Positions 7,529 through 16,252 of a DNA stretch of 64,000 nt are shown in pieces. The notes under the pieces are model-generated. The model was not told the origin of the DNA, did not search any database, and worked only from the letters and a program-made list of their open reading frames with translations. Where the stretch lies: positions 59,881 through 123,880 of the forward strand of contig JDFH01000012.1 in NCBI GenBank assembly GCA_000564995.1, in the 5' to 3' direction. Position 1 is the stretch's first letter. Each line of letters opens with the position of its first letter. Position numbers and translations under genes: made by a program. The DNA is from Atopobium sp. ICM42b (GTDB lineage: Bacteria > Actinomycetota > Coriobacteriia > Coriobacteriales > Atopobiaceae).

Positions 7529-9582
7529 ATGCCACCAAAAACTTTCTTAACATCAATTTCTAAAGGAATCTCAATATCAATGACAGGAATGGTCAGCTTT
7601 GCAATTGTGATTTTGTCAGGCAAATACTGGAGAGAAAACGCACCAAGTGAACGAGCTAAAGCAATTGGATCTGATGTATTAGGTATTTTCTGAACTAGTT
7701 CACGAATCGTTGATTCTTTCTCAAAGCCAGCTTGTTTCAAAACACTTTCTGTATTAACAAGAACAGGCTTCATTTGTCTTAAATCACTTGGCTCTAATCC
7801 AGCGTCAATAACTATTTGTTTCAAAGCACTCTGTAATTTGGAGCCGACACTTCCACCTGTTATTCCGTCAACGTTATCAAGAAATTCCGACAGCTTAGAA
7901 GACCAAGAAGTTACACCATCCCCATATGAGATTAAAAGAGATCCCCACAAGCTCATTACCTTATCTATGGTCTGTCCAATAAACCCTCCCCTCCTTTCAA
8001 CCTGATCAAAAAAGCTTGAAAGAACGTTGTTTGTAGAAGAGCTGTCTGGAGCAAGCGTTGCTCCGGATATTGCATATCCTTCTGGGAGAAAAACTGACTG
8101 CTCAAGTGTTCCTAAACTTCCTTGAAATTCTGGAGATGAACCTCCTCTTCTCACAAATGAAATACATCCCCAAGCTCCTGGAGGACATAATCTGGGCCTA
8201 GCAACCTTTAGGGCATCAAGTGCTTTTTGAAATATTCCAGTTGATTTATCTGCAGCTTCAGACAACTTTTTTCGCAAATCTTTTATTTGCTGACGTGATG
8301 ATTCATAAACTTCAGACTCTTCGACTACGATTTTCCAGTAATACTCAAACCCGTTATCAATATTTGTCGAAGCAGAAGCCACTCTTCCCACATCGCTGCT
8401 CGTAAAATGACAATGTTGACACTCATGAACCGCTCCAGAATCTAAATCTTGTAGCGATGCAAATCCCGCGTTTTCTCCTGTTGCTCCTGGACAAGACCTA
8501 TGAGCATGAATGGTTTTCTCGCCATTTTCATAGGTGCAAGGCCAAATAGGCTTTAGATACAGGTCTGTTTTCTTTGTCTCCTCTAAGTTATGTGGCAATC
8601 GAGGTAAATTCATATCGACCTCACCATCAGCTGTTTCTTTATAAAATCCTTTAGAAAGTTCCGTAAACGCAAAGTTGTAAAACGCTTTTCGTATAGCAGA
8701 ATCACGTAATTCTTCTGCAGTGCTTCCATTGACAATTTCTTGATCATATCGAGCTCTGTAATATGCTCTAGCTCGCTTTAAAGCGATACCGAACGTCCAA
8801 GAAGTTGGCGACGGGATAGATGGATTTATATCCCCAGAAAGACCAGCGAGATGCTCTGCTCTTTCACGCATAGAATACGGACCTCCACCGCAGTCTGCCT
8901 CCCACGCCCTCTTTTTAGATGTCTCTGCTTTACTTTGTAACTCTTCAATCTGTTTTGCTATCTGCTGTAATAGCTCGCTCTGTTCTTTTAATTCATCTGA
9001 CGAAACGTCGCTATTTAAATGTCCAAAATCAGATTGTGACTGAGCGGGAAATAAAAGAGCTGATCCCACGAAGTTACCCGCATCAGTAGAGTTCTTTTGT
9101 ATACAAGAGCTCGCCGCCATTGCTGCAAAAACTGGAAGCATTTTTTCAGTTTCCTCTAAGCCTTCACAAGCTGAAGTAGCAAATTTTTTACGCGCTTCAA
9201 GTGTCTTAAAACCTGCATCACACAATTTAGAACCCGCTGAAGCTAAACCTGGAACACATGAAGCAACCAATCCGGCTCCAACACATAACAATCCTGATAA
9301 CCCAAGACTCAAAATGCTTGCATCAATTACCTGCGCAATAGTTGTGTATTTAGCTACGACATTTTCTCCTGCCATAGAAGCCGCATCTGCTATTGACTGA
9401 GTTTTGTATGCTCTCGATGAAACCCAAGCGACCGATACCAGTGCGAATACAAGCGCTAGACATACTAAAATCGCACTTGCAAAAGCGATTGACGTAATAC
9501 CGCCTTTATCGTCTATAAACATGGAAAGTCCAAGCTTTATTTTCTTATGTTTATCCTTTCCAAAAGGCAATCCAATCCGCAT
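7525..9582 (-). CDS. TadG-like pilus assembly protein
   Basis: About 685 residues. A cytoplasmic basic start, then DDKGGITSIAFASAILVCLA opens a Tad-type N-terminal membrane segment, followed by a second hydrophobic stretch (about residues 90-115) and a long outer domain with several cysteine pairs and a coiled-coil-like region (near ELLQQIAKQIEELQSKAE). It probably anchors or assembles pseudopilins. Starts: ATG 9582 with GAGGG five bases ahead overlaps tadE by 32 bp; ATG 9522 would avoid overlap but has a poor ribosome site. An upstream extension in the frame would overlap tadE by over 100 bp and is unlikely. Confidence 0.65.
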   Translation of the reverse strand: MRIGLPFGKDKHKKIKLGLSMFIDDKGGITSIAFASAILVCLALVFALVSVAWVSSRAYKTQSIADAASMAGENVVAKYTTIAQVIDASILSLGLSGLLCVGAGLVASCVPGLASAGSKLCDAGFKTLEARKKFATSACEGLEETEKMLPVFAAMAASSCIQKNSTDAGNFVGSALLFPAQSQSDFGHLNSDVSSDELKEQSELLQQIAKQIEELQSKAETSKKRAWEADCGGGPYSMRERAEHLAGLSGDINPSIPSPTSWTFGIALKRARAYYRARYDQEIVNGSTAEELRDSAIRKAFYNFAFTELSKGFYKETADGEVDMNLPRLPHNLEETKKTDLYLKPIWPCTYENGEKTIHAHRSCPGATGENAGFASLQDLDSGAVHECQHCHFTSSDVGRVASASTNIDNGFEYYWKIVVEESEVYESSRQQIKDLRKKLSEAADKSTGIFQKALDALKVARPRLCPPGAWGCISFVRRGGSSPEFQGSLGTLEQSVFLPEGYAISGATLAPDSSSTNNVLSSFFDQVERRGGFIGQTIDKVMSLWGSLLISYGDGVTSWSSKLSEFLDNVDGITGGSVGSKLQSALKQIVIDAGLEPSDLRQMKPVLVNTESVLKQAGFEKESTIRELVQKIPNTSDPIALARSLGAFSLQYLPDKITIAKLTIPVIDIEIPLEIDVKKVFGGI

Positions 9583-10021
9583 AAGAACCCTCAATCCAAT
9601 CTGGATACGTACTAGCAGATAAACTTGAATGCAAGACAATCCCTTGGTTATCCGTCTGACCTGCAAGGAATAAACACCAGCCTATTGGCGGCATCGCTGC
9701 CACATGACCCGTAATTTCAATCAAGACATCGTTTTCTTTTTTATCAATAGAGATATTCCAGTCCTCATCTCCACCCTTATGAAATAGAGGTATCTCTGGT
9801 ATAGCCTTAAGTCTGCGTTTGATATAGGACTCTATTAACTCAGCGTCAGAAGACGTTGTTGCTACTCTTAATCCTTCTGCACAGGCTCCATCCATAACTG
9901 TCTTTGTATAGAGAATGCAAACAGGTTCTACAAGCAATGCAATAATCATCAGAATAACGGGAAATAAAAGTGCTGCTTCTACTGACGCTTGACCAGCATT
10001 CTGTTTAAAACGAGAGAACAT
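9551..10021 (-). CDS. tadE: TadE-like pseudopilin
   Basis: 156 residues. AGQASVEAALLFPVILMIIALL is a standard TadE N terminus: G-Q site, glutamate +5, one helix. The C-terminal half is soluble with two cysteines. TadE is a minor pseudopilin needed for Flp pilus formation. It overlaps the preceding pilin-like gene by 17 bp. No clear ribosome site precedes the ATG, so coupling to the upstream gene is likely. Confidence 0.8.
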   Translation of the reverse strand: MFSRFKQNAGQASVEAALLFPVILMIIALLVEPVCILYTKTVMDGACAEGLRVATTSSDAELIESYIKRRLKAIPEIPLFHKGGDEDWNISIDKKENDVLIEITGHVAAMPPIGWCLFLAGQTDNQGIVLHSSLSASTYPDWIEGSYADWIAFWKG

Positions 10022-10253
10022 CTTTGGCTAAATCTAAAAGAGAGTCATGCATAGTATGTGAAGCAGCTTGAGTAGCCAGTTGAACAACTGCTCCATTTTG
10101 CACAAAGTGATATATCACACCAAGAGACGTAATGACAATTAAGCACGAAAATAAAACTAGAGCATATTCAAGCGTTGCTTGTCCTTGTGTATTCTTAACA
10201 CCTAGTTTGATTGCTCTAATAGATTCTTCGCATCTTGAGTGGATATGTGACAT
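10005..10253 (-). CDS. Small pilin-like protein of the Tad operon
   Basis: 82 residues. TQGQATLEYALVLFSCLIVITSLGVIYHFV has the same processing pattern as Flp pilins (G, Q, then E at +5, Y at +6) followed by a membrane helix, but a longer basic leader of about 23 residues and a short amphipathic tail. It could be a second Flp pilin or a minor pseudopilin. ATG 10253 has AGGAGGG at a good distance. It overlaps its upstream neighbour by 52 bp. Confidence 0.65.
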   Translation of the reverse strand: MSHIHSRCEESIRAIKLGVKNTQGQATLEYALVLFSCLIVITSLGVIYHFVQNGAVVQLATQAASHTMHDSLLDLAKDVLSF

Positions 10254-10666
10254 GTTGAGACCCTCCTTATCTCTCCTTGATCAGAAACAGTCACAAGTTC
10301 TGACCAATTTCCACCATTAACTAAACAGCCCCATACATTGCCGGCTATGTCTAAATATCCGGAATAAACAAGCACACAATCAGCTCTTTGCTGATAGCCC
10401 TCTAAAATACTCTGGGCTTCGTTTTGAATAGTTTCTTTACTATCTCTTTGCACGGAATTCTGTTTAAACAAATCTTCTGCTGCTGCATATGAGATTGGCT
10501 GTTCATTGGCTTTTTTGTCGTCTCTATTTTCATGAGTCTGCACATAGTCTGAGCTCGTATTTGATGAATGGTCCTGTTTTCTTGGTAATACGAGAAGTGC
10601 AGCAAATAGCAAACATACAGTGACAATAATGAACACAGAATAAGCAGCAGTGCTCTTTCTGCTCAT
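10202..10666 (-). CDS. Membrane-anchored protein of unknown function in the Tad operon
   Basis: 154 residues: a basic start, one membrane helix (about 10-27), a charged Ser/Asn/Asp-rich linker, then a soluble domain of about 90 residues with a Cys pair and a pattern of strands (ADCVLVYSGYLDIAGNVWGCLVNGG). I do not recognise the family. It follows flp with an ATGA overlap and precedes the second pilin-like gene, so it is likely an accessory part of the pilus machine, acting outside the membrane. Confidence 0.6.
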   Translation of the reverse strand: MSRKSTAAYSVFIIVTVCLLFAALLVLPRKQDHSSNTSSDYVQTHENRDDKKANEQPISYAAAEDLFKQNSVQRDSKETIQNEAQSILEGYQQRADCVLVYSGYLDIAGNVWGCLVNGGNWSELVTVSDQGEIRRVSTCHISTQDAKNLLEQSN

Positions 10667-10851
10667 AGAGAATTAATTCCCGATGTAATTGCTTCCCAAA
10701 GCTCAGAAATTTTACCTTTAAAAGCAATGATTGCGACAATCGCAATAACTACAAGTACGCCAACTAAAATTGCATACTCTGTAGTTCCCTGTCCAGATTC
10801 ATCCTCTTTTAAGCCTTGTAGATACCTAAAAAATTGATAGAAGAACATCAT
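10663..10851 (-). CDS. flp: Flp-type IVb pilin
   Basis: 62 residues. ESGQGTTEYAILVGVLVVIAIVAIIAF is a classic Flp pilin: G/Q processing site, E+5 and Y+6, hydrophobic helix; a 20-residue leader with KEDESG precedes it, and a short tail follows. This is the likely major subunit of the Tad fibre. AAAGGA precedes a double ATG (10851 and 10848). It sits between tadC and an unknown gene instead of leading the operon. Confidence 0.9.
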   Translation of the reverse strand: MMFFYQFFRYLQGLKEDESGQGTTEYAILVGVLVVIAIVAIIAFKGKISELWEAITSGINSL

Positions 10852-10866
10852 CGGCTTTCCTTTCTC

Positions 10867-11478
10867 TTAAGAAGAAAATGCAGGTCCAAGCAAGGGACCT
10901 AAAATTGCAAGTAACATTGCTGGAACAATCAGCGTTCCTAGAGGGATGAGCATTTTAATTGGGATCTTTTCAATTTCCGTTTCTAACAGCGAACGCTGCT
11001 CATCGCGAAGAACTGAAGCTTGTCTATCTAATATTTCTGCAAGAGGAGTTCCAAAAGTAAGCGCTTCATTCACAACAGTCGCAAAGCTTTTAAGCGATGG
11101 AACTCCTACTTTTGCCGCCATCTGATTGAGTGCTTCTTCGCGAGTAGTAGCACCAAGCTTCCAAGTCATATGAGCATTTGAAAGCTCTCTCGATAATTCT
11201 CCAGATTCTCGCAAACAATACAGATCAAGCGCTGAATCAAAAGATAGCCCTGATGACAGCCCAAGAATCAAAATGTCAATCATTTCTGGCATCTCACGTA
11301 GGCATGATTTTCTTGTAAACTCAGACTTTGCCCGGAGGCTCATTCTCTTGTGACTTTTTATGCCTCTTATAATTTGCTGATAATAGCTATGGACATCAAA
11401 ATGATTCAAATTGACGGGAACAACTAGGGCGAGAATACCTATGCATGTTGCAAATAATACGGAGCATAGTAAATCCAT
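10867..11478 (-). CDS. tadC: Tad inner-membrane platform protein TadC
   Basis: 203 residues with a type II secretion F (T2SSF) domain: two helices at each end around a cytoplasmic helical core (LREMPEMIDILILGLSSGLSFDSAL). TadB and TadC form the membrane platform on which the TadA ATPase acts. I chose the ATG at 11478, which overlaps the tadB stop (TGATG) and has AAAGGAG ahead. The frame runs on upstream inside tadB, but that part is not TadC-like. Confidence 0.85.
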   Translation of the reverse strand: MDLLCSVLFATCIGILALVVPVNLNHFDVHSYYQQIIRGIKSHKRMSLRAKSEFTRKSCLREMPEMIDILILGLSSGLSFDSALDLYCLRESGELSRELSNAHMTWKLGATTREEALNQMAAKVGVPSLKSFATVVNEALTFGTPLAEILDRQASVLRDEQRSLLETEIEKIPIKMLIPLGTLIVPAMLLAILGPLLGPAFSS

Positions 11479-12413
11479 CACTTCATTACTCCTTTCATAA
11501 TGCTTCGAATAATCAAAAGAGCAACGCAATCCATGACCATTGCAATTGATGTGCATATAACGCCCGATGGCGTAAATAAACCCTTTTGAAAGTCCGGCGA
11601 TAGAAGCGACAAGACAATCAATAAAACAACTGGGAGAAGACATACAATTCGAGCAGATAATCTAACTTGAGCAGTCTTTGTTGCTATGAGCCTTTGATTC
11701 TTCTCTTGTAATTCAACTAACTCGGCAGTTTTCTGTAAAAGACTCTTAAGCGGAGACCCTGTTCTATGTGAAATTACTAAGGCGCTAGCCAGCAAATTAA
11801 CACCTGGAGCATCCAACCTTTCTGCCAAGTCCTCAATAGCTTCTTCGATAGGAAAACCGCACTTGATTTGCATGTCAGCAATATAAAAATTTTCTGATAC
11901 GACACCTTCTGTGTGTTTACTGACATATTCAATAGATTGTGAAAGTGTGAGACCTGATCCAAGAGCAACGGCGATTGTTCTAAAAATCGAAGGCATCATA
12001 TGGGCGATTTCTAAAGCAGATTGATGCTTGGCATGTTCATATAGAAAATAAGGAACGAGAAATAACGAGAAAACACCGCAAAGCGTACCTATTGCAGACT
12101 CAAATAGAACACCAAGCAAGATGGATCCAGCTATGCCACTAATAAAAAACAGTACGAAAGCATCAGTGACTAAGGTAATCCCATATTTGTAAAGAAAACG
12201 ATTACGTAGCTGCATTGATGTATAAGAAAAAGGTTCCCATTTGAGCAAGCGCTGGACAAAAGTGCTATTGCGTGCAAATTGAAAAAACTGAACTACATAA
12301 CCTGTTACTCGTGCATTTATTTGAGAAACAGTTTTTTCCTCACCGTTGCATACAAGAAAATAAATAATTACTCCAAAAACACCTCCTGTGATTGAGGAAG
12401 TAAAGACATCCAT
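11478..12413 (-). CDS. tadB: Tad inner-membrane platform protein TadB
   Basis: 311 residues: an N-terminal helix, two helices near 85-130, a T2SSF core (MMPSIFRTIAVALGSGLTLSQSIEYVS), and two C-terminal helices. It is the larger of the two platform proteins. AAGGAGG lies ahead of ATG 12413. It overlaps tadA by 46 bp. Confidence 0.88.
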   Translation of the reverse strand: MDVFTSSITGGVFGVIIYFLVCNGEEKTVSQINARVTGYVVQFFQFARNSTFVQRLLKWEPFSYTSMQLRNRFLYKYGITLVTDAFVLFFISGIAGSILLGVLFESAIGTLCGVFSLFLVPYFLYEHAKHQSALEIAHMMPSIFRTIAVALGSGLTLSQSIEYVSKHTEGVVSENFYIADMQIKCGFPIEEAIEDLAERLDAPGVNLLASALVISHRTGSPLKSLLQKTAELVELQEKNQRLIATKTAQVRLSARIVCLLPVVLLIVLSLLSPDFQKGLFTPSGVICTSIAMVMDCVALLIIRSIMKGVMK

Positions 12414-13720
12414 GAAGTAACCTCCTTTTTATTGAGTAATCCATCTTTTATGGCGCGATTGATAAAAGAAGGAACTTTTACAAAAAGCCAACTTCTTTTC
12501 TGCGCGTCAAACGACACCACCTCTTGCACTTCAATTGATCCTGACGAAGACAAGGAGATTTCTGAAACGCTGGTCACATATCGTTTTCCATCAGGAAATC
12601 TTTGAGACATAACTATCAGATCAAGTGCAGTGGCAATCTGCTTTTCTATGATTTCTGCAGGTAAGTCCATTCCAAAACGAGCCATCAACACTAGGCGCAA
12701 TATTGCCTCTTGAGCGGTTCCGGCATGCAATGTAGTTAAAGAACCGTCGTGACCTGTATTCATAGCCTGCAGCATATCAATGCACTCTTCACCTCTTACC
12801 TCTCCTACTACAATGCGATCTGGCCTCATTCGGAGCGCGTTTCTCACCAATGATCTAATGGTTATTTCTCCTGTTCCTTCTATCGAAGCAGGACGAGCCT
12901 CTAGCCTGACAACATTTGGATGCGAATCGAACTTAAGCTCCGCTGAATCCTCAATAGTGACAATTCTTTCTGACTTTGAAATTTCACATGAAAGTGCATT
13001 TAAAAGCGTAGTCTTACCGGATCCTGTTCCTCCAACAACCGCGATTCCCTGTCTGCACTTCACAGCCCAAGACAAAAATCTTGCAAGCCATTGAGGCAGC
13101 GATTTCATTTCCACTAACCGGTCCAAAGAAGTAATTTTTCCAGTGAATCTTCGGATAGTTACTGAAGTGCCGTTCACTGCAACAGGGCTTGCAACTGCAT
13201 TGACACGGTCTCCATTCTCAAGTCGTGCGTCAACAATAGGACTTACCCTATCCAGCCTTCTTCCTAATGGAGATAAGATACGATCCATAACAATCAAAAT
13301 CTGCTCTTCAGAGTCAAAGACTGTTTTTGATTCAAATAGCTCGCCGTTTTTCTCGTAAAACAAATTGTTGCAGCCATTAATCATGATTTCCGTAACATCT
13401 TTATCATTCAGTAGTGGCTGAATTGGACCAAGACCACATACTTCATTGATTACCTGTTCGATTGTTTCCTCATAGTCAACTGACCTAAAAAGCTCGTCCT
13501 TCTCTTCATTAACAATTGCTTCACAGGTAACTCTTAGTTCGTCTCTTACACGATCGATATCACTGCCTGTAATGAGAGAAGAAACTGTAGAAAGTCCTAA
13601 TCGAGAAACAAGTTTTTCTTTTAACTTTTTTCTAGCCTTCTGAAATACTTCTTTTTGGAGTAGTGAGTCATTCTCATCTTGAGCCTCAATTTGCTTAGCA
13701 ACGCGTTCAAAGACAAGCAT
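12368..13720 (-). CDS. tadA: Tad secretion ATPase TadA/CpaF
   Basis: 450 residues of the type II/IV secretion ATPase family. The Walker A motif GGTGSGKTTLLN is near residue 230. It is followed by Asp-box glutamates in TIEDSAELKF, a Walker B region (RIVVGEVRGEECIDMLQAMNTGHDGS) and the His-box LTTLHAGTAQEAILRL. It powers Flp pilus extension from the cytoplasm. The ATG overlaps the tadZ stop (TAATG) with AAGGAGG ahead. Confidence 0.95.
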   Translation of the reverse strand: MLVFERVAKQIEAQDENDSLLQKEVFQKARKKLKEKLVSRLGLSTVSSLITGSDIDRVRDELRVTCEAIVNEEKDELFRSVDYEETIEQVINEVCGLGPIQPLLNDKDVTEIMINGCNNLFYEKNGELFESKTVFDSEEQILIVMDRILSPLGRRLDRVSPIVDARLENGDRVNAVASPVAVNGTSVTIRRFTGKITSLDRLVEMKSLPQWLARFLSWAVKCRQGIAVVGGTGSGKTTLLNALSCEISKSERIVTIEDSAELKFDSHPNVVRLEARPASIEGTGEITIRSLVRNALRMRPDRIVVGEVRGEECIDMLQAMNTGHDGSLTTLHAGTAQEAILRLVLMARFGMDLPAEIIEKQIATALDLIVMSQRFPDGKRYVTSVSEISLSSSGSIEVQEVVSFDAQKRSWLFVKVPSFINRAIKDGLLNKKEVTSWMSLLPQSQEVFLE

Positions 13721-15018
13721 TAACCCACCTCCTTCCTCCTATTGAATAAGCTAAATGGCTTTTTCTCAGGAGTTGCTTGCAGGGCAATTTGAGCCTCGCG
13801 CAGTTGTGGAAGAATGCCTAACTCGTTAAGAAAATGCGCAAGTACAAAAGAGACCGACTGTGCAAATGAAGTTTCCTCTTGTAACAGCACAGAAAGCTTT
13901 CCTTGCTGAATAAGCTCTTGAAACCCTGGTCCGCCTTCAAAAATCCTAAACATCTTTGCAGCTTCAAGACCAACCTCTGCTTTTCCAACAGAGAAGTCCT
14001 GTTTAACCCTTGGATTTGCTTTGTTCTCAAGTCGGATAATGCGAGTCCTTGCCACTCCAAGGCGCACTGCAAGTCCACTTACTTTTGCTAAAGAGTTAAT
14101 ACACGTAAGAGGGTTCTCTGAAACAATAACCAGCCTATCTGCACATTGTGCTGCCTGAGCATAGCAATCCGTTGATGCTGTCGTAGTGTCTACGAGCACC
14201 AAATCAACCAAACCAGAAACAGCTTGAAGAAAATGACTCACGCAAGGAAAGAGAAGCTCTGCCATTTCAGGTTTTACACAAGGGCCAAAAAGATACAAAT
14301 TTCTATGGACACAAGTTGCCTTTTCAAGAAGGCTCTCTTTTTCTGAAGGTACATCAGCAACAAGATCAGAGAAGTCTTTTGGCTGCCTAATTCCAAGCTT
14401 CTCAAAAGCATTTCCATAAGACAGATCAAAATCAACCAACGCAACCTTCAAGCCCCAAGAAGAAGCAAGCAGTGCCATTGAAGAAACAAGTGTGGTCTTT
14501 CCCACTCCTCCTCTTCCTGAAGTGAACGTCAGAATCGGAGCTTTTAAAGTCTTATCAAGAGGAATAAGAGATTGTAGATAGGTATTTAGCTCTTGGATAC
14601 TGGCAACATAATCTGAAGCTTCTGGTAAAGGCTGAGAAAGCCTGTCAGCCCCGTATGATTGATACCCTCTTCCAACCTTTACCAGATCCCCCAATTCCAT
14701 AGGGTCAATAACTAAATCAACTCCTGCTTTAGCTGCTCTAGAACGAAGTGATCCAGAAGCGCCAGATCTTACAAGCACTACACAGCGAGCATTTCCATCT
14801 TTAACAATTGCAGCCGCTAGATTTATATCCGAAACATCGGAGCCGGTATTACCAATTAAGACTGAATAATCTTGAGGAGTTGAAGAGGCTACAATTGATC
14901 TAAGAGATGCTGCTGAATCGGCAAATTCACACCTATTGCTAATTCCCAAGTAAGTAAGAATGGCTCCAATCTCAACGCGTGCGTCAAGACCTACGTATGA
15001 GATCCACTTTTCTAACAT
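13720..15018 (-). CDS. tadZ: TadZ/CpaE-like MinD-family ATPase
   Basis: 432 residues. The N-terminal half resembles an atypical receiver domain (about 1-120). A ParA/MinD ATPase follows, with deviant Walker A GRGGVGKTT near residue 172 and DFDLSYGNAFEKLG as the switch block. TadZ places the pilus machine in the cell. The ATG at 15018 overlaps the upstream TGA; a GTG one codon earlier is equally possible. AGGAGG precedes both. Confidence 0.88.
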   Translation of the reverse strand: MLEKWISYVGLDARVEIGAILTYLGISNRCEFADSAASLRSIVASSTPQDYSVLIGNTGSDVSDINLAAAIVKDGNARCVVLVRSGASGSLRSRAAKAGVDLVIDPMELGDLVKVGRGYQSYGADRLSQPLPEASDYVASIQELNTYLQSLIPLDKTLKAPILTFTSGRGGVGKTTLVSSMALLASSWGLKVALVDFDLSYGNAFEKLGIRQPKDFSDLVADVPSEKESLLEKATCVHRNLYLFGPCVKPEMAELLFPCVSHFLQAVSGLVDLVLVDTTTASTDCYAQAAQCADRLVIVSENPLTCINSLAKVSGLAVRLGVARTRIIRLENKANPRVKQDFSVGKAEVGLEAAKMFRIFEGGPGFQELIQQGKLSVLLQEETSFAQSVSFVLAHFLNELGILPQLREAQIALQATPEKKPFSLFNRRKEVG

Positions 15019-15845
15019 CACGCTTCACCTCCTGGATTAGTAGACGAATCTGCTTGTGATGCACTGTTGCTGTTTTGGTCGGCTGTTGGAGAAACAGGGT
15101 TCTCTGGCTGCACATCTTCACTTGCAGATGATGGGCTTGATTGATTTGTTGTGTCAGATAAATCTTTTGGGTTTTCTTCTTCAACGTAAGAATTGTTGTG
15201 TAGTAAGTCCTGAGCATTAATCTTTGACCCCGGAAGAGTAAAGCGGAGTGTTCCTCGAGCATATGCAGAAAGCACAGCAGGAACCTGTTCAGGAGTTAAT
15301 CCAAGCGTTACAGAAGAAGATGTGTAAAGGGTGCCCTCGGTGTCGTCTGACAATACCGCAATATCCGAGGCAATACAGGTAATAAGAGAATCGGTGACCT
15401 CATACGCCGCAAGCTTTGTACCAGCGCTAAGCCTCTCAGCTAATCCGTACTTCTCGCCATGAGAAATAGTGAGACCAACAAGATTTTCTGGAATAGAAAT
15501 CTGAGAGGCGACTGATCGCAGATGAAGAGAAACAACAGGCATGCCAACTCCAATAACAGATGAAACCGTCCGACCCATAACACTTTCTGGATTAGTAATT
15601 GCACCCTCGGGAATCAGATCAGAAATCCAGCTTTTTACCTGGGTATTAGAAGATGAGAGAGTTTCTCCAGGCTCTATTTGTTTTGTGGCCACCAAAATTG
15701 AAGTAAGTTCTCCGCCGTATTTTTGTATTGCCTCTGCTCGTGATTTCTCTGCATCTGCACGGACACTTTGTACATATGCAAAGAAACAAAAACTAGCGAG
15801 AAGTGCACTCAATACAGAAATCAAAATTCTTGTTTTCTTAGTCAC
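15018..15845 (-). CDS. RcpC/CpaB-like SAF domain protein, first gene of the Tad operon
   Basis: 275 residues: a membrane helix (about 7-27), a SAF-type domain (about 45-110, with VATKQIEPGETLSSSNTQVK), an RcpC/CpaB-like beta domain, and a low-complexity Ser/Asn/Pro-rich tail. In Gram-negative Tad systems this protein works with the secretin. No secretin is encoded here, as expected for a single-membrane cell, so it may act in the wall. I chose GTG 15845 because GGAGG lies seven bases ahead; ATG 15863 would overlap that site. Confidence 0.8.
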   Translation of the reverse strand: MTKKTRILISVLSALLASFCFFAYVQSVRADAEKSRAEAIQKYGGELTSILVATKQIEPGETLSSSNTQVKSWISDLIPEGAITNPESVMGRTVSSVIGVGMPVVSLHLRSVASQISIPENLVGLTISHGEKYGLAERLSAGTKLAAYEVTDSLITCIASDIAVLSDDTEGTLYTSSSVTLGLTPEQVPAVLSAYARGTLRFTLPGSKINAQDLLHNNSYVEEENPKDLSDTTNQSSPSSASEDVQPENPVSPTADQNSNSASQADSSTNPGGEA

Positions 15846-15934
15846 TTTTTGTCCTCCCTCCATTTGCGATATACCGATTGTGCGCTCGGGTTGAGAGAAG
15901 GAGGACAAAAACAAAAGATTTACCTGCACAAATA

Positions 15935-15961
15935 TGTCAGATAGCTGACGCAAATCTGACA
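15935..15961. promoter_or_regulatory. Inverted-repeat operator candidate of the Tad operon
   Basis: TGTCAGAT (15935-15942) and ATCTGACA (15954-15961) are perfect inverted repeats, 11 bases apart, with an extra CTGAC half-site inside. It falls at about +1 to +27 relative to the predicted promoter, where a repressor would block transcription. No cognate regulator is obvious nearby. Confidence 0.4.
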
Positions 15962-15967
15962 CAAAGT

Positions 15968-15995
15968 AATGTATCCACAGGCTGCAGCGACGCAA
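15968..15995 (-). promoter_or_regulatory. Candidate promoter of the Tad operon
   Basis: On the minus strand TTGCGT (15990-15995) and TACATT (15968-15973) are 16 bases apart. Transcription would begin near 15961 and give a leader of about 115 bases before the GTG start. The upstream DNA (16000-16080) is very AT-rich. Confidence 0.4.
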
Positions 15996-16118
15996 TGAAA
16001 AATAGGTAATTTAAATTTTTATCTAATTTGAAATATAAAAATTTTTAGAACGTCATAACTGCTACATTTTTAGAAGGATTGTAATGAATGATTTTCTAAG
16101 TGATTTACCTTACTCATG

Positions 16119-16164
16119 AACGAGGGTTGACCCTCCCCATTACTGGGCAGGACCAACCCTCGTT
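16119..16164. other. Long hairpin without U tract, between the Tad promoter and rsgA
   Basis: AACGAGGGTTG (16119-16129) pairs with CAACCCTCGTT (16154-16164). Inner CCT/AGG and CCC/GGG segments extend the stem around a small loop. No T run follows on either strand, so it is not a simple terminator. The remaining bases of 15846-16252 hold the Tad promoter and operator, the rsgA terminator, and AT-rich DNA in which I see no gene. Confidence 0.5.
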
Positions 16165-16198
16165 AGTCTCAATATAGCATATTTCCTGCTGGTTCGAC

Positions 16199-16229
16199 AA
16201 AAAAAGCACCCTAGTCAAGCCAGAGTACT
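16199..16229 (-). terminator. Terminator of rsgA
   Basis: On the minus strand AGTACTCT pairs with AGGGTGCT (two G-U pairs) around a 9 base loop, followed by seven T. It lies just after the rsgA stop. Confidence 0.8.
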
Positions 16230-16252
16230 TAGAGGATTTATGCTGTTAAAAC

